This document shows, in pieces, positions 1-7,385 of a DNA stretch of 64,000 nucleotides. The position numbers and the translations under genes are program-made. The stretch is from positions 62,001 to 126,000 of the forward strand of contig NZ_JBFAPI010000011.1 in the NCBI RefSeq assembly GCF_040676615.1, written 5' to 3'. Every line of letters begins with the position of its first letter. Position 1 is the first letter of the stretch. This DNA comes from Asanoa sp040676615 (lineage in GTDB: Bacteria; Actinomycetota; Actinomycetes; Mycobacteriales; Micromonosporaceae). Under the pieces are notes generated by a model. It saw nothing but the letters and a program-made list of their open reading frames with translations. It was not told the DNA's origin and searched no databases.

Positions 1-783
1 CCGCCCGGCCGGCCGCGAGCGCGTCGGACGGCCGCGACACCTGCACCTCCGACGGCGACTCGGGGTTGGCGGTGTTGGCCAGCACCGCGGCCACCGCCTC
101 GACCGACGGCTCGGCCGCCCGGGTGTAGATGGTCGTCGGGTGCCCGTCGAAGCCGAGATAGCCGGTCGCCGCTTCCCAGCCGACGAGTGCCGACGAGTCG
201 AGTTCCGGCGCCAGCGGCACCGGCGCGAGCACGCCGACCACGGTGAACCAGGCGTCACCCAGCCAGACCGGCTGCCCGGCGACCGCGCCCAGCCGAGCCG
301 CCGCGGCCGCGCCGAGCACGACGGCCGGATACCGCGCGGTGGCCGTGTTGAGCCAGGCCCCGTCGGCGACCGTGGCGCCCACGGTGGCCGGCAGGTCGAG
401 ATAGCTGGCCACCACCGCGATGCTGCCGTTGCGCTCGGCCGGTATCCGGTCGGTGCGGTAGACGCGGGCGTCCACGCGGCCGGTCGCGCTGACCGAGGTG
501 ACCGGGCCGATCCGGCCGACCATCGCGGGCGCCTCGACCGGCAACTCGGCCGGCTCGTCGGCGAACAGCTTGGTACCCGGCCCTACGGTGAGCAGGTTCG
601 TGCCCAGCCGATCGAGCGTGCGGTGCAACTCGGCCCGGCTCGACGCGGAAACCCCGACGACCGCGGTCATCGCGGCGATGCCGATCGCGATGCCGAGCGC
701 GGCGAGCACCGCCCGCAGCGGGCGGGAGCGCAACCCGGCGACGGCGAGCCGGGCCAGGTCGGCCGGGCCGAGGCGGGCCGCGG

Positions 784-796
<13 letters not shown>
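1..796 (-). CDS. ABC transporter permease, MacB/FtsX type (3' end outside window)
   Basis: Membrane subunit of an ABC efflux or lipoprotein-handling transporter. Reading back from ATG at 796, the protein opens with a short basic segment and one hydrophobic helix (about residues 24-45), followed by a long extracytoplasmic domain, as in MacB_PCD/FtsX permeases. The C-terminal membrane helices lie beyond the window. Its start overlaps the end of the ATPase gene by 13 bases, so the two are translationally coupled and probably form one transporter with the membrane-fusion-like protein upstream. The substrate cannot be told from sequence; macrolide or peptide export is typical of the family. Confidence 0.85.
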
Positions 797-1445
<649 letters not shown>

Positions 1446-1449
<4 letters not shown>

Positions 1450-2471
1450 GACGGCACCCCCACGGTCATCCCCGCGTCCAGCCCGGCGCCGGTGACCTCG
1501 ACCCGGCCGCCGGCGAACAGCCCGGTCTCGACCGCGAGGTAACGGCCGTCGGCCAACTGCACGCCGTAGCCGCCCTCGGCCAGCGCGACCAGCGCCTCGA
1601 CCGGCACGGTCAACACGTCGTCCCGCCGCGACGCGGTCAGCGACACGTCGACCGGTCCCTCCTGGAGATCGCCGAGCAGCTTCTGGTCGGCGACCGTCAC
1701 CGTCACCTCGACGGTGGGGTCGCCCTGGGCCGGGGCCGTGGCGACCGCGCCGACGGTCGCCACCGTGCCCGGTGCGGTCCGGCCGTCCGGCAACTCGATC
1801 GTGGCGGCCGCGCCGGCCACCGCGAGGCGCCGGTCCGCGACCGGCAGGTCGACGGTGACCAGTCGGGCCGTGCCGGTGTAGCTGACCACCTGGCCGGCCG
1901 CCGGCGCACCGACCGGTGCGGTGTGCCCGGCGATCCGGATCGGGCCCGGCGCGTAGGCGACCAGCCCTGCGGTGACCGTGCCGGTCTCGTCGACGCCCAG
2001 GTCGCCTTGCCAGTCCCGCACCGCGTCGGCGGTCGCGCCGGTGTAGTCGTCGTCGACGGTGAAGCCGGTGTAGCCCAGCGCCGCGAGGTTGCGCTCGAAC
2101 TGGGCCACGTCGGGACCCTCGACGCCCCGCGACAGCGGCCGGTAGACCGGCAGCGGGCCGTAGAGCAGCACGACCGGCGCACCGTCGACCCGGAACACCG
2201 GCTTGCCGCGGGTCACGGTCGCGCCGTCCGGCGCCAGCCAGGTGACCATGCCGCCGCTACCGCGCACCGCGACCGGGTCGCCGTAGCCCAGCGAGCCGTC
2301 GACCTCCTCGCTGTCGACCAGCGTCTGCCGGGTCACCACGGCGGTCCGCGACGGCAGCTCGCCGGCGTGCGCCGTACCCCCGTCGCCGCCGCCGAAACCG
2401 ACCGCGGCCGTGGCCGCGGCACCGGCCGCGACCACCGCGATGCCGGTCGCCAGGACCACACGCCGGTTCAC
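1446..2471 (-). CDS. Membrane-fusion-like efflux subunit with peptidoglycan-binding domain
   Basis: Likely periplasmic/cell-wall adaptor of the ABC efflux system. Starting from GTG at 2471, whose first bases overlap the TGA of the upstream lipoprotein gene by 4, the 341-residue product has an N-terminal membrane anchor (about 4-25), then a HlyD/MacA-like region, a PG_binding_1-like segment around 110-160 (GVEGPDVAQFERNL, later AVRDWQGDLG) and further beta-rich domains. This domain order is common in actinobacterial efflux cassettes. A longer in-frame ORF extends upstream but overlaps the lipoprotein gene, so it is not preferred. Substrate unknown. Confidence 0.88.
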
Positions 2472-2992
2472 TTGCCGGCCCCCGCGCTGCCGCTGGGCGC
2501 GGGCACGATGTCGCGGCACTGGTCCAGCGCGGCCAGCACGTCGTCGTCGTGCTTGTCGAGGATGTACTCGCGGATGGCGCCGCCCTCGGGATCCGGGTCG
2601 GGGAAGTCGGGCACGCCGTTGGCCCGCATGCACTCCGCGAACGCCCGCTGCCGGTCGAGTTGTCCGGGGTCGAGTTTGGCGTCGGCGCCACCGTTCGGCA
2701 TGAACTCGCGGCACGCGTCGACGGCGGCGAACACCTTGTCCTTGTCGACACCGTCCAGGCTGGCGCCGAGCTTGCCGCCGGGCTGGGGGTCCGGCAGGTC
2801 GACGCCGTGCTCCCGCATGCACTCGGTGAACCGGCGGCCACGCTCCTCGTCGGACACCGCGCTCGGCGACGGGCCGGCCGTCGCCGCGCCACCACCGGCC
2901 GTCGCCACCGCGGGCTTCGCCGCACCCGAACAGGCGGTCAGACCAAGACCGAGAGCCAGCAGGGGTACGGCCAGCCATCGTTTGACGGTCAT
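2468..2992 (-). CDS. Efflux-associated lipoprotein with repeated Cys-Met motif
   Basis: Predicted exported lipoprotein of 174 residues. ATG at 2992 is preferred over an upstream start because an AGGAG ribosome site lies just before it and a signal peptide follows directly (basic MTVKRW, hydrophobic core, lipobox LTAC). The mature part contains two copies of a pattern FxECMRxxGVxxPDP (RFTECMREHGV and RAFAECMRANGV), typical of small actinobacterial lipoproteins encoded beside HlyD/ABC genes. First gene of the cassette; divergent from the response regulator across a symmetric operator-like region. Exact role unknown. Confidence 0.9.
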   Translation of the reverse strand: MTVKRWLAVPLLALGLGLTACSGAAKPAVATAGGGAATAGPSPSAVSDEERGRRFTECMREHGVDLPDPQPGGKLGASLDGVDKDKVFAAVDACREFMPNGGADAKLDPGQLDRQRAFAECMRANGVPDFPDPDPEGGAIREYILDKHDDDVLAALDQCRDIVPAPSGSAGAGK

Positions 2993-3037
2993 CGGTTTCT
3001 CCTTTCCGTAATACGTCGCTGTGCAGTGCACGCGGTC

Positions 3038-3090
3038 GCGGATAAGGCCGGCATCAAGCCGGCGCGATCGCTTATGGCGGCCTTATCCGC
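3038..3090. promoter_or_regulatory. Symmetric operator-like inverted repeat between efflux operon and two-component genes
   Basis: Perfect 12-bp arms GCGGATAAGGCC (3038-3049) and GGCCTTATCCGC (3079-3090). The similarity extends further: each half reads as CTT(G)ATG-C/G-CGGCCTTATCCGC pointing inward. On the plus strand CTTAT occurs twice with 11-base spacing (3071 and 3082), the direct-repeat spacing favoured by OmpR/PhoB regulators. Its place between the two divergent transcription units suggests joint control by the adjacent response regulator (inference). Confidence 0.65.
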
Positions 3091-3110
3091 CGGTGGGCGA
3101 CCATGGCGGC

Positions 3111-3767
3111 ATGCGGGTGCTGGTGGTGGAAGACGAGCGGTTGCTGGCCGACGCGGTCGGCGAAGGGCTGCGGCGCGAGGCCCTCGCGGTCGACGTCGTC
3201 TACGACGGCGATGCGGCGCTGGAACGGCTCGGCGTCAACGACTACGACGTGCTGGTGCTCGACCGCGACCTGCCGATCGTGCACGGCGACGACGTGTGCC
3301 GGGCGGTGGTCGCCTCCGGCGCCGACACCAGGGTGCTGATGCTGACCGCCGCCGTCGACGTCGCCGACCGGGTGGCCGGCCTCGGGCTGGGCGCCGACGA
3401 CTACCTGCCGAAGCCGTTCGCGTTCGTGGAACTGGTGGCCCGGGTGCGCGCGCTGGGCCGGCGGGCCCGGCCGGCCGCGCCGCCACTGCTCTGCCGGGCC
3501 GGCCTGGCCCTGGATCCGGGCCGGCGCGCGGTCACCCGCGACGGCCGGCCGCTGGCGCTGTCCCGCAAGGAGTTCGCGGTGCTCGAGGAACTGCTCCGGG
3601 CCGACGGCGCGGTGGTCAGCGCCGAGCAACTGCTGGAGCGGGCCTGGGACGAGCACATCGACCCGTTCACCAACGTGCTGCGGGTGACGGTCATGACGCT
3701 GCGCCGCAAGCTCGGTGAGCCGCAAGTGGTGCACACCGTGCCGGGAGTGGGGTATCAGATCCGATGA
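3111..3767 (+). CDS. Response regulator, OmpR/PhoB family
   Basis: DNA-binding half of a two-component system, 218 residues. The receiver domain (1-120) has the acidic pair ED at 7-8, phospho-acceptor D51 in VLVLDRDLP, a T in MLTA and K in LPKPF; the C-terminal winged helix includes the ALSRKEFAVLEELL and TNVLRVTVMTLRRKLG segments. ATG at 3111 begins the conserved MRVLVVEDE core, so the longer in-frame extension is not used. It overlaps the kinase gene by 4 bases (ATGA). Likely regulates the divergent efflux operon through the inverted repeat just upstream. Confidence 0.96.
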   Translation: MRVLVVEDERLLADAVGEGLRREALAVDVVYDGDAALERLGVNDYDVLVLDRDLPIVHGDDVCRAVVASGADTRVLMLTAAVDVADRVAGLGLGADDYLPKPFAFVELVARVRALGRRARPAAPPLLCRAGLALDPGRRAVTRDGRPLALSRKEFAVLEELLRADGAVVSAEQLLERAWDEHIDPFTNVLRVTVMTLRRKLGEPQVVHTVPGVGYQIR

Positions 3768-4996
3768 AGCGATGGACGGTGCGGGCCCGGCTGACCGCGA
3801 CCTACGGCCTGGTGTTCCTGGTGAGCGGCATCGCCCTGCTCGCCGTCACCTATGTGCTGATGGACGCCACGCTCGACCACCAGAAGATCAGCGCCTCGGT
3901 AATCTTCGACGCGAAGAAGGGCCAGGTTCTGCCGGCCGGCGCGAAGGAGTTCCTGGCCGGGTTGGCGGTCGACAAAGACATGATCAGCAAGGCACTGCAG
4001 GCCCGGCCGATGACCGACGAGGAGCGCGAACAGATCAAGCAGAGCGTGGAGCTGGCACAGCGGCTCCAGGACGACATCAACCAGCGCACGCTCAACTCGC
4101 TGCTGACCCGGGGCGGCGCCGCCGTCGGCATCGTGACGGTGGTCGGCCTGTGGCTGGGCTGGCTGATGGCGGGCCGCACGCTGCGCCCGCTCACGCAGAT
4201 CACCGCGACCGCCCGCCGGGTCGCCGACCGCAACCTGCACGAGCGGATCGGCCTTTCCGGGCCCCGCGACGAGCTACGCGAACTGGCGGACACGTTCGAC
4301 GACATGCTGGCCCGGCTGGACGCGGCCTTCGACGGCCAGCGGCGGTTCGTCGCCAATGCCTCACACGAATTGCGTACGCCGTTGGCGGTGAACCGCACGC
4401 TCCTCGAGGTGGCGATGGGCCGGCCCGGCGCGCCGCGGGAACTGGTCGAGATCGGCGGGACCCTGCTGGAGGTCAACGCCCGGCACGAGCGGCTGATCGA
4501 CGGCCTGCTCACGCTGGCCCGCTCCGAGCAGGTGGTAACCGATCCGGTGCCGGTCGACCTGGCCGAGGTCGCGACCCGGGTGCATGAGCAGTTCGCCGGC
4601 GAGGCCCGCGATGCCGCGCTCTCGTTCGAGCGCGGCGGCGCCCGGGCGCCCACGGCCGGCGACCCGGTGCTGCTCGAACGGCTCGCGCAGAACCTCGTGG
4701 AGAACGCGATCCGGCACAACGTGGCGGCCGGCTGGGTCACGGTGACCACGCGCTCGTCCGCCGACCACGCGGTGCTCACGGTGGCCAACACCGGCCCGGT
4801 GGTGCCGGCGGTCGAGGTGTCCCGGCTGTTCGAGCCGTTCCGCCGGCTGACCGACCGGGTCGGCTCCGCGCGCGGCACCGGGCTGGGGCTCTCGATCGTG
4901 CGCTCGGTGGCCCGCGCGCACGGCGGCGAGGTCGCCGCGCACCCGCGCGACGGCGGCGGCCTCGTCGTCGACGTGACCCTGCCGCTGGCTAGGTGA
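3764..4996 (+). CDS. Sensor histidine kinase
   Basis: Membrane sensor of 410 residues, partner of the preceding regulator. TM1 about 13-33, a short extracytoplasmic sensor loop of about 80 residues, TM2 about 117-137, a HAMP linker, phospho-acceptor H201 in FVANASHELRTPL, N box NLVENAIRHN, and glycine-rich ATP-lid (GTGLGLSIV). Start overlaps the regulator stop. The end overlaps the convergent downstream gene by 8 bases. The signal is unknown; linkage to an efflux cassette suggests sensing a cell-envelope or antibiotic stress (inference). Confidence 0.96.
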   Translation: MKRWTVRARLTATYGLVFLVSGIALLAVTYVLMDATLDHQKISASVIFDAKKGQVLPAGAKEFLAGLAVDKDMISKALQARPMTDEEREQIKQSVELAQRLQDDINQRTLNSLLTRGGAAVGIVTVVGLWLGWLMAGRTLRPLTQITATARRVADRNLHERIGLSGPRDELRELADTFDDMLARLDAAFDGQRRFVANASHELRTPLAVNRTLLEVAMGRPGAPRELVEIGGTLLEVNARHERLIDGLLTLARSEQVVTDPVPVDLAEVATRVHEQFAGEARDAALSFERGGARAPTAGDPVLLERLAQNLVENAIRHNVAAGWVTVTTRSSADHAVLTVANTGPVVPAVEVSRLFEPFRRLTDRVGSARGTGLGLSIVRSVARAHGGEVAAHPRDGGGLVVDVTLPLAR

Positions 4997-5435
4997 GCGT
5001 GCGCAGCAGTTGGGCGACCGTCTCGAAGGAGGCGGTGCCGAACTCGAGGTTGGTGGCGGCTTCGGCCAGCGGCCGGTCGGCCTGGGGGTCATAGCCTTCG
5101 AGGCCGGTCTCCTCCTCGACGATCCGGCCCAGCAGATACATCGCCTGGAGGATCGCAGTGGCCCGGTCGCCGGTGTCGCCATAGGGGACGTGCATCGCGG
5201 CCGAGTCGGCGAACAGATCGAGCTGGATGCTGGTCGGCTCGTGGTTGATCTCGCCGCAGTCGTCGGTCACGAAGAGCGAGACCTCGCCGAGCAGCGCCCG
5301 CGCCCGGTCGACCACCCGCTGCCACACGTCGGGTGCGGGGCCGGCGCCGAACTCGTCGTCGCCCTCGGCCGCTTCGAGGGCCTCCTCCCAGCCCTGGCCC
5401 GGCTGGCGGCGGACGAACATGAGGTCGTAGCTCAC
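4989..5435 (-). CDS. Hypothetical protein, tandem paralogue A
   Basis: Unrecognised acidic protein of 148 residues. GTG at 5435 is chosen because it gives the same VSY(D/A)LMF(V/M)RRQPGQ opening as its neighbour at 5467-5892. The two share motifs along their whole length: RRQPGQ-W-EALEAA, FGAGP, WQRVV-RAR-LLGEV, TDDCG, LFADSA, VEEETGLEG-DP, and a final ASFE-VA-LL. They are thus a tandem duplication. No signal peptide, membrane helix or catalytic motif is evident. Possibly an immunity-like or SMI1-like small cytosolic protein, but this is only a guess from size and composition. Confidence 0.8.
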   Translation of the reverse strand: MSYDLMFVRRQPGQGWEEALEAAEGDDEFGAGPAPDVWQRVVDRARALLGEVSLFVTDDCGEINHEPTSIQLDLFADSAAMHVPYGDTGDRATAILQAMYLLGRIVEEETGLEGYDPQADRPLAEAATNLEFGTASFETVAQLLRTLT

Positions 5436-5466
5436 CGGCGCAGGGTACAAGGGCCGCGCACGCCCG

Positions 5467-5892
5467 TTACTCGCTCAGGATCCGCGCGACCGACTCGAAC
5501 GACGCGGCGCCGAGGTCGAGATTCGCGGCGGCTTCGCGGATCGGCTTGGCCTGCCGCGGGTCGAAGCCCTCGAGGCCGGTCTCCTCCTCGACGACCTGGC
5601 CGAGCAGGAACATCGTGCGCAGCAGGGCGGTGTCGTCGTCCGGAACGGTGAGCTCGGCCGAGTCGGCGAAGAGCAGCAGCCGCAATCCGGTGCGCTCGTG
5701 GTGGAGCGTGCCGCAGTCGTCGGTCATCCGCAGCGCGACCTCGCCGAGCAGAAACCGGGCGCGCCCGACCACCCGCTGCCAGACCGCGGCATCCGGGCCG
5801 GCGCCGAAATCGTGGTAGTCGTCGGCCGCTTCGAGGGCCTCGTCCCAGGTCTGACCCGGCTGCCTACGCATGAACATGAGTGCATAGCTCAC
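5467..5892 (-). CDS. Hypothetical protein, tandem paralogue B
   Basis: Paralogue of the preceding gene, 141 residues, GTG start at 5892. Same acidic composition and conserved blocks (RRQPGQTWDEALEAA, TDDCG, LFADSA, VVEEETGLEGFDP). Only 31 bases separate it from the other copy, so both may be one transcript. Divergence is spread throughout with small indels in the middle, arguing against a very recent duplication. Function unknown. Confidence 0.8.
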   Translation of the reverse strand: MSYALMFMRRQPGQTWDEALEAADDYHDFGAGPDAAVWQRVVGRARFLLGEVALRMTDDCGTLHHERTGLRLLLFADSAELTVPDDDTALLRTMFLLGQVVEEETGLEGFDPRQAKPIREAAANLDLGAASFESVARILSE

Positions 5893-5993
5893 CGGCGCAG
5901 CCTACCGAGGGCAAATGCGCCATTCGGTTACCGAAAGGAGCGCACCGCTGACCTGGCGGCCATATTTAAATCGCCGAATAGAGCAGGCTGTGC

Positions 5994-6069
5994 TGGTGGA
6001 GCCGAGGGGACTTGAACCCCTAACCCCTGCCTTGCAAAGGCAGTGCTCTGCCAGTTGAGCTACGGCCCC
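5994..6069 (-). tRNA. tRNA-Ala (anticodon TGC)
   Basis: Cloverleaf on the minus strand: acceptor GGGGCCG pairs with CGGCTCC, D-arm GCTC/GAGC, anticodon loop TTTGCAA giving TGC, T-arm with GGTTCAAGTCC, discriminator A and an encoded CCA. 76 nt including CCA. Confidence 0.95.
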
Positions 6070-6098
6070 GACGGCGGGTGGAGCCGCCAGTCGGAAAA

Positions 6099-6227
6099 CT
6101 ATCGGAGGTCGGGAGCGGTGGTCGCCTCGTGCCACAGAGCCCGCTCGTCGCTGGACTCCTTGACCTTCTTGACCACCAGGGCGGCAACACCCACGACACC
6201 GACGATGATCAGGAGCTTCTTCAGCAT
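6099..6227 (-). CDS. DLW-39 family small membrane protein
   Basis: A 42-residue gene lying between the two tRNAs. ATG at 6227 is preceded by a GAGGGG ribosome site. The product starts MLKKLLIIVGVVGVAALVV, a single membrane helix after two lysines, then a charged tail KKVKESSDERALWHEAT. The D-x-x-LW-EAT pattern and position near gyrA/tRNA-Ile/tRNA-Ala fit the actinobacterial DLW-39 family (named for the motif and its length). Function is unknown. Stop TAG at 6099-6101. Confidence 0.85.
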   Translation of the reverse strand: MLKKLLIIVGVVGVAALVVKKVKESSDERALWHEATTAPDLR

Positions 6228-6272
6228 TTGGTTGCCCCTCACACGTTCGACCGTTTGCCAGACCGTCTGAAG

Positions 6273-6346
6273 TGGGGCTAGCTGGAATCGAACCAGCGAC
6301 CTCAGAGTTATCAGCTCTGCGCTCTAACCGACTGAGCTATAGCCCC
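6273..6346 (-). tRNA. tRNA-Ile (anticodon GAT)
   Basis: Minus-strand cloverleaf: acceptor GGGGCTA pairs with TAGCCCC, D-arm GCTC..GAGC, anticodon loop CTGATAA giving GAT, T-arm CTGGTTCGATTCCAG, discriminator A. 74 nt; CCA is not encoded, unlike the adjacent tRNA-Ala. Confidence 0.95.
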
Positions 6347-6394
6347 GTGCGACCGGGCAAGGTTACCGTACCGCTTCCGCTTCCCCCAACTTGG

Positions 6395-6429
6395 ATACCC
6401 GGTGCGGCGTCGTGCACCGCACCGGGTAT
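6395..6429 (-). terminator. Hairpin terminator after the DUF3566 gene
   Basis: Perfect 13-bp stem: ATACCCGGTGCGG (6395-6407) and CCGCACCGGGTAT (6417-6429), 9-nt loop, 15 bases past the DUF3566 stop and before the tRNA-Ile gene. No strong U-run; a GC-rich actinobacterial type hairpin. Confidence 0.6.
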
Positions 6430-6443
6430 CGACCGTCTGGGTG

Positions 6444-7382
6444 TCAGTCGCGCTCGGCGAGGGTCAGCTCGACGCCGCCGACCAGGTCGGCGCAGACGTT
6501 GTAGATGAACGCGCCGAGCGTGGCGAGCGCGGTGAAGAGCACCACGTTGACCACACCGATCAGCGCCGACGTGCCGATCACGCCCTTGGCGGTGATCTTG
6601 AAGGTGCTGCCCTCGCTGCCTCCGCTGGCGCTGATCAGGTCACCCAGGCTTGTGTTGACCTTCTCGAAGACGCCCATCGCGTCGAGCGCGAGGTAGAGCA
6701 CCGAGGTCGCGACGATGACGACGATGAACAGGACCAGCGACACGGCGAACGAGAACTTGAACACCGACCACGGGTCGATCCGCTTGACGTTGAGGCGGGC
6801 CCGGCGCGGGCCGCGGGAGGCGCCGCCGGCCACCGTCGAACGTGCCGTGCGGACGGCCTCGGTCACCCGCGCCGCGCCAACGGCGGACGCGGAACCGGCG
6901 GCCGCGTTGCCCGCCACGCCGGGTCGGGTCGCGGTCGCGCCGGCGTCGCCGGGTCGACCGGAACCGTCACCAGGGCGGGAAGCACCGGGTCGCGTGATCG
7001 TCGGCGGCGTGCCGGCCGAGGCCGACCCACCGGCCGACGACACGCCGGACACGCCCGAGGACCCCACACCCGAGGACCCCGCACTCGAAGACGCCGCACC
7101 CGAAGACGCTGCGCCGACGGCCGCGCCGACCGGGACCGAAGACTGCCCGCCGCCCGAGTCGGAGCCCTCGTCGGGGCTGCTCCCGTTGTCGCCGTCGCCC
7201 GGCTTGTCGGGAGGCGGGGCCATGCCCGGTGCCCGGGTGAACTTGGGCTGCGGCGCGTCGGCGGGGACTGCCGCCCGGCCTACTGCCGCGCGGCCGGTCG
7301 CAGAGGCGCCGCCCGCGGCGTCGCCTTCGACCGGGTTCGTCGAGGCCCCCGCAGTCCCCGACTTCGCCTGAGTCTCCGTCAT
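6444..7382 (-). CDS. DUF3566 domain membrane protein
   Basis: 312-residue protein from ATG at 7382 (a GTG one codon earlier is also possible). About 205 residues of Ala/Gly/Ser/Pro-rich disordered sequence precede the DUF3566 domain: two transmembrane helices (SVFKFSFAVSLVLFIVVIV and a second near TSALIGVVNVVLFTALATL) and the closing VELTLAERD. The start lies 4 bases from the gyrA stop and gene order gyrA-DUF3566-tRNA-Ile matches other actinobacteria, so it is probably co-transcribed with gyrA. Function not established; membrane location is clear. Confidence 0.93.
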   Translation of the reverse strand: MTETQAKSGTAGASTNPVEGDAAGGASATGRAAVGRAAVPADAPQPKFTRAPGMAPPPDKPGDGDNGSSPDEGSDSGGGQSSVPVGAAVGAASSGAASSSAGSSGVGSSGVSGVSSAGGSASAGTPPTITRPGASRPGDGSGRPGDAGATATRPGVAGNAAAGSASAVGAARVTEAVRTARSTVAGGASRGPRRARLNVKRIDPWSVFKFSFAVSLVLFIVVIVATSVLYLALDAMGVFEKVNTSLGDLISASGGSEGSTFKITAKGVIGTSALIGVVNVVLFTALATLGAFIYNVCADLVGGVELTLAERD

Positions 7383-7385
7383 CAC

